Source: Durusdinium trenchii (Eukaryota > Sar > Dinophyceae > Suessiales > Symbiodiniaceae). From it: a DNA stretch of 64,000 nucleotides. The stretch spans positions 92,013-156,012 of the forward strand of contig CAXAMN010027373.1 of NCBI GenBank assembly GCA_963970005.1, in the 5' to 3' direction. A program made the position numbers and the translations under genes. The notes beneath the pieces are model-generated. The model had not been told where the DNA came from. It searched no databases and saw nothing but the letters and a program-made list of their open reading frames with translations. This document shows positions 32,101 to 42,204 of the stretch, in pieces. Each line of letters opens with the position of its first letter. The first letter of the stretch is position 1.

Positions 32101-32716
32101 CTTTGCATTGTTGGTGATGGTTACATTGTTGTGCATTGGTCTTTTTCAGATCATTGGTTGGTTGCAGGCATGTTGGAGACAACGCCGAGACCTACCACCT
32201 CTGACAGTGGAAGCTGAGACAAAGACAGAAGATGTACCACCACAACTTGCAGCACCCGCAACACCCAGAAGACAGGAGAGTGCAGATAGATATGAAGCAA
32301 GGATTGCACAATACAAGGAGTTCATCAAGAGGGGCAATGAGGCCATGGACCAAGTGAGATATGAAAAGGAGTTGTTGGAAACAAGATGCCAGCAGCTCAG
32401 CGAGGAGATCGAATTGAGAGAGCATAGAGATGACTTCGTTGAAGAAAGAATGGATGAGCAACAAAGGATGATCAGAGAGCTGGAAACCATGTTGGGCGAA
32501 GTGTCACAACAGACAGCTTTCATACAGAACCATATCGGAGGCATTCCACAGAGGGCATTCACGACAAGAACAGGCACGTGTTACCACCTGGATTCGACGT
32601 GCAATGCACTGCAGCAGTCACACGATGTGAAGGAGTGGTCAGTGTGTAGCTTTTGTGGTTCCCGGGCGACACCGATTTCGCGGCGACCACAACCAGGTTC
32701 ATCAGGAGGAACTTAA
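32085..32716 (+). CDS. C-terminal membrane/coiled-coil/Cys module fused to RNase H (element B)
   Basis: The RNase H frame continues for about 210 residues that copia elements usually lack. WDFALLVMVTLLCIGLFQII is a strong hydrophobic segment, likely one membrane span. A Pro-rich stretch and about 110 residues of charged heptad-like helix (RIAQYKEFIKRGNEAMDQV and on) follow. At the end, TGTCYHLDSTCNALQQ and CSFCGSR give a His/Cys cluster (YH-x4-C ... CxxC) that could bind zinc. It ends at TAA 32714. The layout recalls an envelope-like or membrane-anchoring addition, but no homology to a known envelope is claimed. Confidence 0.55.
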
Positions 32717-32719
32717 TTA

Positions 32720-32989
32720 CATGTTGATGTGCTGCAGCTTACGGCTACCTACGAGCTTTTTGTGCAGCTGTAGCACCACCGGTGTGAGTTTTGTGCCACG
32801 AAAACATATGGATTGACTCTCGTCGTCCGTTCACTCTGGTTCAATGGCCACCAGGGCCCTTGAGTCATACCGAATGAGGCCACGCAGAAAAGAGAGCACT
32901 TTGGTCACGCTCTTTTCACTTACGTGTTTCCCCGCTAGATTTAGAGCGCTAGGGGTTTTGACTTTGGTGATTTCACCGTGTCATTCACA
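32720..32989 (+). repeat. Right LTR of element B
   Basis: Partner of 13565-13835. It follows the last stop codon by a few bases and ends about TCATTCACA. It retains the C residues that the left copy has lost (for example GACTCTCGTCGTCC against GATTTTCGTCGTTC). The left border is approximate. Confidence 0.6.
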
Positions 32990-33119
32990 TTTATTCCCGA
33001 AAGCATTGCGAAGGGTTCTTCCGGAAAATCCCTTGAACACCGACACTTCGATACTTACACTTACACACTGACACGTCCACCACACTTGCACTACAACATG
33101 AACGCTATACGTAGCCTAG

Positions 33120-33245
33120 TGTAAGTGGAGTAGTGTCAAAGTATGCAAGTGTCAAAGTATGCAAGTGTAAGTATGCAAGTGTAATGATGAGTATGCAAGC
33201 ATGCAATGAGTATGCAAGCGTGCAATGAGTAGGCAAGTGTGATAG
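33120..33245. repeat. Short minisatellite, GTATGCAAGTGT type
   Basis: GTATGCAAG recurs at 9-22 base intervals, alternating with TGTCAAA and CAATGA. The region from 32990 to 33120 has only AC-rich simple sequence. Confidence 0.7.
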
Positions 33246-33340
33246 CACGGGAGATGTCCTAATGAAAAAACATTTCCCCACTTTATAAATTCTCTCTTAA
33301 AGGCGGAGGGCGGGACGAACAGCGTCAACCGAAAGTCTAA

Positions 33341-33632
33341 CCCTCTGCGGAGATCGTGCGTGTCGAGTGAACGAAATGCAGGCGAGAGTGCGATTGGTGC
33401 GGTGCGCGCGCAACCCTCTGCGGAGATCGTGCGTGTCGAGTGCGCGAAATGCAGGCGAGAGTGCGATTTGTGAAAGTACCGCGCAACCCTCTGCGGAGAT
33501 CGTGCGTGTCGAGTGCGCGAAATGCAGGCGAGAGTGCGATTTGTGAAATTACCGCGCGACCCTCTGCGGAGATCGTGCATGTGGAGTGCGCGAAATGCAG
33601 GCGAGAGTGCGATTCGTTGAGCAGGGGAGCAA
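33341..33632. repeat. 73-bp tandem repeat, four units
   Basis: CCCTCTGCGG begins at 33341, 33414, 33487 and 33560, an exact 73-base period. Each unit carries GATCGTGC, TGTCGAGTG (TGTGGAGTG in the last) and GCAGGCGAGAGTGCGAT. A related pair occurs at about 49799-49925. Reading frames through it (minus strand) are repeat artefacts. Confidence 0.9.
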
Positions 33633-33634
33633 GC

Positions 33635-34320
33635 CGTGGAGGTGGAAGCTGGGAACTGGCGACTTTGTAGTACAACTTTAGTACGCGGAGTAGCTGGGGA
33701 GCTGGAAGCTGAGAACTAGCGACGTGGTAGTACGACTGTAGTACGCGGAGTAGCTGGGGAGTGGGAAGATGAGAACTGGCGAGTGGGTAGTACAACTTGA
33801 GTACGCGGAGTATCTGGGGAGCTGGAAGATGAGCACTGGCGACTTTATAGTACAACTGTAGTACGCGGAGTAGCTGGGGAGCTGGAAGCTGAGAACTGGT
33901 GACTTTGTAGTACAACTTTAGTCCGCGGAGCAATCTGTGGAGCTGGAAGCTGAGAACTGGCGACTGTGTAGTGCAACTTTAGTACGCGGAGTAGCTGTGG
34001 AGCTGGAAGCTGAGAACTGGCGAGTTTCTAGTACAACTTGAGTACGCGGAGCAATCTGTGGAGCTGGAAGCTGGGAACTGGTAGCTGGGGAGCTGGAAGA
34101 TGAGAACTGGCGACTTGGTAGTACAACTTTAGTACGCAGAGTAGCTGGGGAACTGGAAGATGAGAACTGGTGAGTGGGTAGTACAAGTTGAATACGCGGA
34201 GTATCTGTGGAGCTGGAAGATGAGCACTGGCGATTTTGTAGTACAACTGTAGTACGCGGAGTAGCTGGGGAGCTGGAATATGAGAACTGGCGACTTGGTC
34301 GTACAACTTTGGTGCGCGAC
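33635..34320. repeat. 60-bp satellite array, left locus
   Basis: About eleven units of a 60-base monomer with GAGCTGGAAGCTGAGAACTG and AGTACAACTTTAGTACGCGG. Units diverge mainly in one stretch (TAGCTGGGG or AATCTGTGG). It directly follows the 73-bp array. The same monomer forms the 50396-52080 array. Confidence 0.9.
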
Positions 34321-36545
34321 GATGAGCTGGGCTGTCACCGCGTGGCCGCCGGTGGGGGGTTTGGGAGGCCTGCGCGCTAATTCATTCAGTATATGTACAG
34401 AGAAGACCTTCACCAGCAGCAGACATGGACATACACACACAGACAGGGACTCACACACACACACACATCACACACAGAGACCCACGCACTACCTCAACTT
34501 ACTCGGACATACACATAGACAGAGACTCATATACGCACGGACATAGATACACACACAGAGACCCACACAGTACCTCAACTCACTCGACTTAACACTTCAC
34601 ACTGCACACCTAACAGATAACTCGCACTCAGACTTCCTACGTGATGAAACTACTAGGAGGAAGGACGCTACTAGGGGCTCCTGGCCTTACTACTAGTAAC
34701 AAGCAGGAAAGGGCCCGAAAGCATTTTTCATCACGTAGGACATCGCGATCGCCGAATCAACTCCACTCGGTGCGAATACGTGTCATGGAGTCTGCGTTCG
34801 GCGCGGTCGGGGCGAATCCGTTGCACAAAGACTTGGGTCAGAATCGGTTGATGAATCCTGGATACAGGAGACCCCCGTTTGACCCCATGGAAGGACAATA
34901 GACCACGATCCATTGATGGAGGGTTTCCATGAATAACACAACTACACACCTATGTCGATTACCTAGATCCTGGCAGGACGCTACTAGGTGCTCCTGCCCT
35001 TAAGCTACTAGCAGGAAACCTACGTTTCGTTTAGTTTGGTTTAGGCACGTTTCGTTTCGTGTTCGTTGTTTTGAGCTTGGAGTATCGAGGCTGTGGCGGG
35101 ATTAACAGATAACTCGCACTCAGACTTCCTACGTGACGAAGCTACTAGGAGCAAGGACGCTACTAGGGGCTCCTGGCCTTACCTACGTTTCGTTTAGTTC
35201 GAGCCTGCAATATGATATTTACATGATAACCAACTGCATGTCTCCTACCGTGACTTCTTCCTCACAAATCCTTTGCGGACGTCGTTCTGCGGAAGCACAA
35301 CACTATCTTTCCTGTGTACAAAGACTAGTCGGGAGCTGAACAGCGAGAGTACGCTAAAACATCTACAGTGCCTGCTGTGCGTCACCTCGCGCTACTTTGT
35401 CGCGTTTTCTTTGAGACAGTCACTTAGTCCATGACAAGCATAGTGGTTGGTTAACTACATCCTAGAAAAGCTGTGTCCTGGAGTGAAGTAAACTTTTTTT
35501 GCCCGGAAGAGAGATATATATATATATATCGATGGACGCGTCTCCTCTGACAGGTCACTGCTTCGACACACTTCTGGCGTGGTTGCCTCAGCATTTTCTG
35601 TGTTCATTCCAGCTCGCTTTTTCCGGTGAGATTCACTGCAGCCGTGCACGCTGCTTTTCCCCTTACCAGCAGCTCACATGCTCATGACGATGAGCTGGGC
35701 TGTCACCGCTTGGCCGCCGGTGGGGGTTTGGGAGTCCTGCGCGCTACTTCGTTCATCTCCTCTGACAGGTCACTGCTTCGAGACACTTCTTGCGTGGCTG
35801 CCTCAGCACTTTTCTGTCTTCATTCCGGCTCGTCTTTTTCAGTGAGATTGCGAAGAGTAGTAAGGCCGCTGATCGAATCCGCAGACCAACGTTCTCGACT
35901 GCGGCCCAACTGCCTGATGCTAAATCAAAGTCAAAGCTCCCATGTGGCAAAAAGCCGAAGCGCGCGCGTCCTTGCCACTGGACTTACAGGCCACGTTCAC
36001 AAGTGGAGCGTAGAATTGTAAACATTCAATACATTGATCGTGTGCTACTAGGGGCTCCTGGCCGTACTACTGACAACAAGAAGCTACTAGTAACAAGAAG
36101 CTACTAGTAACAAGGACGCTACTAGGGGCTCCTGGCCTTACTACTAGTAACAAGAAGCTACTACCAGGGAACCTACGTTTCGTTTAGTTTCGTATTTCGT
36201 TTCGCGTTTCGTTTCGCGTTTCGTTTCGTTTCGCTTCGTTTCGTTTCGTTTCGCCGAAACAACTCCACTCGGTGCGAATACGTGTCATGGAGTCTGCAGG
36301 AGACCCCAGGTTGACCCCCTGGAAAGACAATAGACCACGACCCATTGGTGGAGGGTTTCCATGAATAACACAACTACACACCTATGTCGATTACCTAGAT
36401 CCTGGCAGGACGCTACTAGGTGCTCTTGCCCTTAAGCTACTAGCAGGAAACCTACGTAACACTTCACACCGCACACTTGACAGATGACTCGCACTCTGAC
36501 TTCCTACGTGCTGAAAAATGCTTTCGGGCCACTCGTCGTCTAGTT
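34321..36545. repeat. Mosaic of dispersed repeats
   Basis: No gene. Blocks recur in the same order: TAACTCGCACTCAGACTTCC (about 34617, 35108, with a variant at 36483), GACGCTACTAGGGGCTCCTG (34668, 35155, 36114 and variants), CTCCACTCGGTGCGAATACG (34761, 36263), a block of about 140 bases with ATGAATAACACAACTACACA (34929-35020 and 36361-36455), and GATGAGCTGGGCTGTCACCG (34320, 35689). AAAGGGCCCGAAAGCATTTTTC (34711) returns inverted at 36511. 34425-34575 is CA-rich; 36180-36250 is TTTCG-rich. Confidence 0.75.
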
Positions 36546-37039
36546 TTTAAAAGCTATACGCGTGAGTGCGTCGTGTTGGGTGCTTTGATAGAGTATATTT
36601 ATATGGCAACATTGCATTGATAAAAATTTAACCTAGTTGATGATTGAAAGATTTTGCATTTGTTTGGCAACATTGTATTGATCTATTTTCGATCTGCATC
36701 TTTTGACATATATACATATATGTGCATTATTTATTCTGGCTTGTTGTGATTGCGCCGGTCATTTGCTCCATGTTCTGAATGACTTTCTGCTCGAGTTGCC
36801 TTTTGCAATTTCAAAAAATGTATTGGTATTTTTGGCAAATACGAAACATTTTTTTGTAAACTAGCATTATTAGACTATATGGTGCTTCTTGTAAGCATTA
36901 TGGACATCGTACAATATTCTGTGTAAATTGGAGACAGCTTCTTGCGCAGAAACTTTATGAAAAAAAAGAAATTTCTTTGTAAGCACGAATTGGGTTTTCT
37001 CAAAACTGATGGTGTCCTAATTAGCACGATTTTCAATCT
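36546..37039. other. Unannotated AT-rich DNA
   Basis: I see no gene or repeat structure here beyond short A and T runs. Confidence 0.5.
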
Positions 37040-37350
37040 TTACCATAGCAGTCCTGCTGCTGCAGCCATTTTGCCACTTGCGTGTGGGCCGGCAGAGGCG
37101 CAGCTGCTTCCGGGGGTCACAATCTTGAAATCATAAATAGCCGAAATAATGCTAGGCACGGTGTATATTCGCGATATCAATGTTGCTTTCCAAAATTCCC
37201 AGAAGTAATGCAAATATGTTCGGTTCTCATGGTGTGGAATACCGGAGCTTTTTCTACCGATTATTTGCGCTGTTTGTTGTCTGCCTTCCTGGTTTTTACC
37301 ATGGGTTTGTCCACGAGTTTTGCGGCCAGGTTCTATGCTGACACTGGCTT

Positions 37351-37923
37351 GTGCGTATGCGGTGCTTACGGGTGGCCGTGGCATCTGTCGCTTGCTGCGC
37401 GACCGCCTACATGACACATCGGCATGGACAACACCAGCTTGGTGCATCGCATATCTGGCCACGATCGACTCGGACATGGTGTGGGGACAGACGGCAGGTG
37501 TTCCTCGGAATCCGCATGCAGAGCATCTTGAGCCAGCAGATGAGATGCCAGACATTGCACGCGAGCCTGATGGTGACGACGGTGACTTCGGTCTTTCAAA
37601 GTAGAACTTCAACGGTGGGATATCAGCAGACGCCCGGGCCGTGTTGCAGAACATCGGTGAATCGGTCCTCAATATCACTGAACAATGCATGGTTTGGAAA
37701 GCAACGCTCTGCGATCTGTGGCGCTGACCTTTGTCCTGCTCGCCATCCGCCACAAAGGCTGCTGCAGGTGACAAGGAACTTGCAGAAAATGATCGATGAG
37801 ATCTGCAACAGAACCGGGCGGCAGCGAGTGCCGCTGTCGTGGCCGGTCACAGAGAATGTGCTCTGTTGTTGCATGAAAATCATTGATGCGATGATTGGAA
37901 GCCAGACCCATGCTCCCTTTTGA
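37351..37923 (+). CDS. Unrecognised ORF, doubtful
   Basis: 191 codons, Cys/Arg-rich, with no known motif. An antisense frame across 37040-37774 is also open for 244 codons and a third (37320-37604) for 94, so openness here probably reflects GC-rich composition. It could contain exons of a host gene or the 5' leader of the LINE that follows, but I cannot support a product. Confidence 0.2.
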   Translation: MRMRCLRVAVASVACCATAYMTHRHGQHQLGASHIWPRSTRTWCGDRRQVFLGIRMQSILSQQMRCQTLHASLMVTTVTSVFQSRTSTVGYQQTPGPCCRTSVNRSSISLNNAWFGKQRSAICGADLCPARHPPQRLLQVTRNLQKMIDEICNRTGRQRVPLSWPVTENVLCCCMKIIDAMIGSQTHAPF

Positions 37924-38264
37924 CGGCCAAGAAGGAAAAAAAGGTCCGTGCTTTGTCGGTTTGTCAATTTGATCATTTGTTGATCTATCGGTTTCGAATT
38001 TTGAAGATCGTATTTTTCCGCTGTTGGAAACAGCGGGCCGACCCTAGTATATATATATATATATATTAAGCGCCATCTCAGCCTCAAGCACGGCAGCCAT
38101 TTTCCTTACATCTCCGCCATACGTGCGCTGGCTCACTGCCTCCTCTCTGGCTCTGACTGCACGTGGATTTTCTATTCTGAAGTGATTGATGTATTTTTGG
38201 TCGCTGCTACTTCTTTTTTATATCTCTAAGAGGGCTGAAACACCCGGTCCCAAATCCAGAGGAC

Positions 38265-39357
38265 ATGGTACTACATACACCTCCAGGCGATGCCGGTTTT
38301 TCCATATCTGGCGCGAGGGTTGCCACTGGGACCTCGACCAGTGGCGGGAGTGTCACTGCTACGCCGCTTCATGCTAGGCCCGGCACGAAACTCAACGAGG
38401 TTTGGGCGACAGCTGGCTACGGCCAAATTGTGGATCCATCCAGATGCAAACGCATTAAACGTAGCTTCAAAAGAGCTTGCAAGAGGGCATTTCATATTGG
38501 CTGCACGCAATATCGCGGTCGTGATTTCTGGTACTCTGGTATTCCTTTTCGGATACGTCAGCAGCTCACCAAGGACCTGAAGGCACCTTCGCCAAAGACA
38601 ATACCTGAGCATCAACAGACTTCATGCACGGATACATTGAAAGTGTTTTGCTGGAATGCATCCAATGGCTTACAATTTGATGAATGGGTGGACTGGAGCA
38701 CCCAGAGCCCGTATGACATAATATTGCTCCAAGAGACTGGTTCTGGTACATGTTGCATTCATCCGGCCAACGGGCCACAACTCTTTGCATAAATACGCCG
38801 CCGTCTTCTCCGCCCTGATCAATTGTCATGGGCAGAACTATGCCCAGGCCGACTCATACATGTTCGATTGCACTTGACTAGGGTTCATGATGTGTTGTGT
38901 GTTTATCAACATTCTTGGAATACCTTGAAAGATCGATAAACCTTACTTCATGACCGTGCCAAACTTTTAGCTGCCCTCACACATTGTGCACGCCATGTTC
39001 CCAAGAGCCACATGCTTCTCATTGCAGGAGATTGCAACACACCACTGACAGCAGATGCCTCACATGTGAGTACTCCTGACCCTAAGTTTAGCATGACTTT
39101 CAAACCATGGTTCGTGATCTTGGGCTTGTTGCTTTGCATTGCAACACAAATGGTCTCCCACTTTTGTGCATGGGGATCATTCCAGTAGAATTGATTTCAT
39201 TCAGTGGAACAAACATGGCGCTCAGGTGCTGACTCGGGTCGAACGCACTATTGGAAGTACTGCCCCCTGTCACCATCCGCTGGATCTGTCCTTACCCAAA
39301 TGGTTTGCCTCACCCAGGGTCACCCATCCATCAATTCGATCGACCGGCATCGACTGA
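38265..39357 (+). pseudogene. LINE copy 1: EEP-type endonuclease
   Basis: KVFCWNASNGLQFDEWVDW and IILLQETG give the Asn and Glu of the fold. After a TAA at 38790, where glutamine fits, the same frame continues through PGRLIHVRLHL and MLLIAGDCNTPL (the GDxN motif). A frameshift near 39150 leads to SRIDFIQW and CHHPLDLSL at the end (the final Asp and His residues). It would nick target DNA to prime reverse transcription. An N-terminal 110-residue basic region (CKRIKRSFKRACKRAF) precedes it. Confidence 0.7.
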
Positions 39358-39782
39358 GGCAGGAATATTGGACTCAGACTGAGAACTGGCATGCCTTCGA
39401 ATCCCAGGTCTTAATCAAAATACAAAACGTGACATCCATGATTGAGACCTCCCAGTCTCACGATCCGGTTTCCACATGCATCAAGGTTGAACAAGCTGTT
39501 CGAATGTTACGCCAACAGCACTTTCCCAAGATCCGCAGCATTCGTCCCACATGCCCTCAGGTCAAATCCATGGCAGCACAGATGTGGTTTGCCCGCAGAC
39601 AATTCCTGCGGCTTCGTACCATCTCAATGCAGGCTGTGTTCAGGGGTTGGCAACATATCATCACATTTGATAAGATCCATAAGGCCATTCGTAAACAAAG
39701 CGGACAGAATCGTAAAGATCGATTGGACACCTCCCTTGCAGAAAGTGTGCCGTTGGTCCTCCAGCATCAACTGCATGATTGA
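39204..39782 (+). pseudogene. LINE copy 1: linker between endonuclease and RT
   Basis: Helical region equivalent to 59787-60626 in copy 2: shared features are an AAQMWFARRQFLRLRTIS helix (MTARMWHARTQFRYIFIV in copy 2) and basic stretches before the RT. It ends with a TGA followed at once by the RT frame. Confidence 0.55.
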
Positions 39783-41498
39783 TACAAACGCATTTGCACA
39801 TTGTGCCCCAAGCAGATGTTCAGGAAGATTCAGCTGTTCGACATGCATGGAGCCCCAATGTCTCAATCCCAGACCTGTTTACTGATGCACACTCGCCGAT
39901 CTCCCAGCCGCCAGTCGTGCATCAGCTACCATTCACTGAGGCCGATGTCCTTCGAGAACTTCAACACCTTCCTGTCACGAAAGCTTTGGCCCCTGATGGT
40001 TTTCCGGCCAAAATCAGTGCTCCCCCGCAGCATTGGTCTGCAGGCTGGATTCATCTCTTGGCCAAACCTAATAAGACCCCGAATGAGCCTGAAGCTCTCA
40101 GACCGATTTGTCTCCAACACCCCATGAACAAGGCCCTGTCTGGTATCCATTGTCGATGGGTTCTTCACACAGCATATGATTCCCTTCGACAGATGCCATT
40201 GTTTGCATACCTGCCAAACCGTGGCACTAAGGATTGTCTTCTGATTGTCTCTGCTCACTGCAGACGGGTGAGAGAGGTATGCACAGAACATAGAAGGGAT
40301 GATGCCAAACAAGGGCTGTGAGGTGGTATTCAATCTTGACATGGATAAATTTTTTGATATTGTCAGCCGCACTTTGGTTTCCAGGGCACTTCATGCTTTT
40401 GATTTGTCTAGTGACCTTCAATCGTTAGTGCATTCATGGCTTGCCCATCATGCGTATTTCATCCCCCACAAGGAGTTAATCGGCAAAATCCAGGCAACGG
40501 GAGGCATCAAGCAGGGATCAAAAGATGCCCCACTCTTTTGGAATCTCCCCATGTACTTGATCCTGCAAGACTTGCTTGCTCAGTACGATTTCCACTTGAG
40601 GTGGCTTGTCCATTCAACGGTTGACGGACTTCAGGCCATACATGATTTGACTTTCCTGCTGAGGGTGTTTGGTGCATATGGCCTGAGGATCAACCCTCCC
40701 AAGAGTGTAGCCTTGGTTCGTCTCGTAGGAAAAGTACTGCCGTCATTCCACAAACGATGGATAAGCAGGTCGGCTAAAGGACCTGTGCTTCACTTGCCTG
40801 ACTCGACCATCACAGTGCCGTGGGTGGGGAAAACTTCATATCTTGGTGTCGTCATTTCGTATCGAGCCTGGGAGATGGACACGGTCAAGCGTCGCATCAC
40901 TGCCGCTCAAACATGCTTTCGCATCTTGCGCAGGTGGCTCTTAAATAGACATCATACAATTCAGATTCGGCTAAGACTTTATCGTCAATGTGTTCTTCCT
41001 ACTGTACCGTATAGAGTTTTTGAGATGGATCTAACACATCAAGGTTGTACGTCTATCATGGGCATGCTCAACAAACATCTTCGTTCGATTGCACATGCTC
41101 CTGTACACCTTACACGTGTTCCCACTCAGGACTTCTTTGATAGTTTTGGACTGGAACCACCCTGGATCCTTTTGCAAAGACATCACGACAGACTTGTCCT
41201 TGCCCTGAGCCACAGACGGTCTCACCTTCTGGGGTCCGCCATGTCGACTTCAGCCACGGATGTAGGAACGCATGTCCCAGACTACCCTGAGATTCACATC
41301 CCATTTCCACAGACCAGTGCTGACCCGTGCTCTCAGGTACCCATCCTCAAGTGCCATGAATGCCATCGAGCCTTCACTCAGGCAGGTCCGTATAAACGAC
41401 ATCTCCGTGAACATCACCAAATTCCATGTAATCCGATGATCTTTATAATCCCCTTCGTGACACGACTAATGGTCATCCAATACGCAGACACTGCATGA
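39779..41498 (+). pseudogene. LINE copy 1: reverse transcriptase with deleted YADD box
   Basis: TKALAPDGFPAK, LLAKPNKTPNEPEALRPICL and LPNRGTKDCL are LINE RT motifs. A frameshift near 40310 leads to FNLDMDKFFD (first catalytic Asp) and GGIKQGSKDAPLFW. Where copy 2 has a tyrosine-Ala-Asp-Asp box, this copy reads LLAQYDFHLRW at about 40575-40600: some 15 codons including the catalytic pair are gone. The thumb region follows (RLYRQCVLPTVPYRVFEM). The RT is therefore dead. It ends in a frame break near 41430. Confidence 0.8.
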
Positions 41499-41974
41499 AG
41501 AAATTCATTGACTTCTATCGTCTTCGTGATCACATCAACCGACCAGCCTGCCTTTTGTTCAATCCGGCTCAGGACACGATCGTGCCCATATGTGACCGCC
41601 CAGACCTCCGTATGCATCTCAGATACAGGAGCATCCCGGGTCTATTGCTGAATCAGGCATTGATGACCGAATTGGCACACCACTGTGCTTACTGCCACTG
41701 TGCCATTGCGGCACGTTCGATCCGGAAGCACTATCGTGATTGCCATGCTCAGTTGTTGACCTATGAACCCCTGCTTCCAGGAGTGGCATCAACAGAAACA
41801 GCAGGCCGGAGTGACCTGCCCGTTGGGACAGATGATGTTTTTGAAGTTGGTGGAGGATCTCATCTAGCGGATTTCCATCCTCAAGGTCGACGACAAAGAC
41901 GACGTACTTTGCGTCAATCTCCGGACCAAGATGATCCTCCCAGATCCCGGGAGATCCTGTCAAGGAGATCCTGA
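41330..41974 (+). pseudogene. LINE copy 1: C2H2 zinc fingers after RT
   Basis: CHECHRAFTQAGPYKRHLREHH is CxxC-x12-H-x4-H, and a second finger spans the frame break at about 41480-41535 (MKKFIDFYRLRDHIN). CAYCHCAIAARSIRKHYRDC is a third. Such fingers often help LINEs bind nucleic acid or target DNA. A basic tail follows (GRRQRRRTLRQ). Confidence 0.7.
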
Positions 41975-42204
41975 CTCTTCTAGCTCGACTGGGCACCAAC
42001 ACGGAGCTGATTCACCGGCTCACTATCCCCTGAGATTAGACATCTCCCTCCGGTCCCCGGTCCCCGGGGAGTCAGCAGTTGTTCGGTGTTCTTCAAGCAT
42101 TGTGCGGCAACGGGATTGGTCAGATGATTTTTCTGAGGATCCGTCAGGCCTCCCTGCAGAGATCTCAGCTCGCCCAGGCGGTGGCCCACAGGGTGAGACG
42201 TTAG
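41931..42204 (+). pseudogene. LINE copy 1: remnant of the helical middle ORF
   Basis: In the frame that ends at TAG 42202-42204 the sequence reads GNGIGQMIFLRIRQASLQRS then LAQAVAHRVRR and stop. Copies 2 and 3 have GNGITQLALLRVR and GNGITQLILLRVR, with QLAQ replaced by PLAN, and stop at the same place. Upstream of about 42075 the homologous reading is in the next frame (PLRLDISLRSP), so an indel lies at the CCGGTCCCCGG duplication near 42053-42066. Confidence 0.6.

Larger units (their letters stand above)
13565..32989 (+). mobile_element. Copia-like retroelement B, split by about 12 kb of other DNA
   Basis: Left part: LTR relic, primer site and gag (13565-14435). Right part: protease end, methyltransferase-like segment, integrase, RT, RNase H, an extra C-terminal module and LTR (26708-32989). 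Both LTR pieces and both coding parts are on the plus strand and in copia order, which argues that they are one element. The gag C-terminus and protease N-terminus are missing, so the 14440-26700 insertion came with a deletion, or two related elements flank it by chance. The pol part has at least six frame breaks. Confidence 0.5.

Noticed and set aside
33337..34306. Repetitive minus-strand proteins in the 33-34 kb arrays
   Set aside because: The repeat period (60 or 73) is or nearly is a multiple of three or lacks stops; the protein changes frame between units and no start or domain is present.
33635..34320. CRISPR-like appearance of the 60-bp array
   Set aside because: Units are contiguous and diverge evenly; there are no unique spacers and the genome is eukaryotic.
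37057..37077. CAGCCATTTTGCCACTTG, similar to the dinoflagellate spliced leader (also CAGCCATTTTCC at 38092)
   Set aside because: Only the AGCCATTTT core matches; the remainder of the leader does not, and ten bases are too few to claim a relic.
37040..37774. 244-codon minus-strand open frame
   Set aside because: It overlaps two plus-strand open frames in GC-rich DNA, has no motif, and cannot be told from chance.
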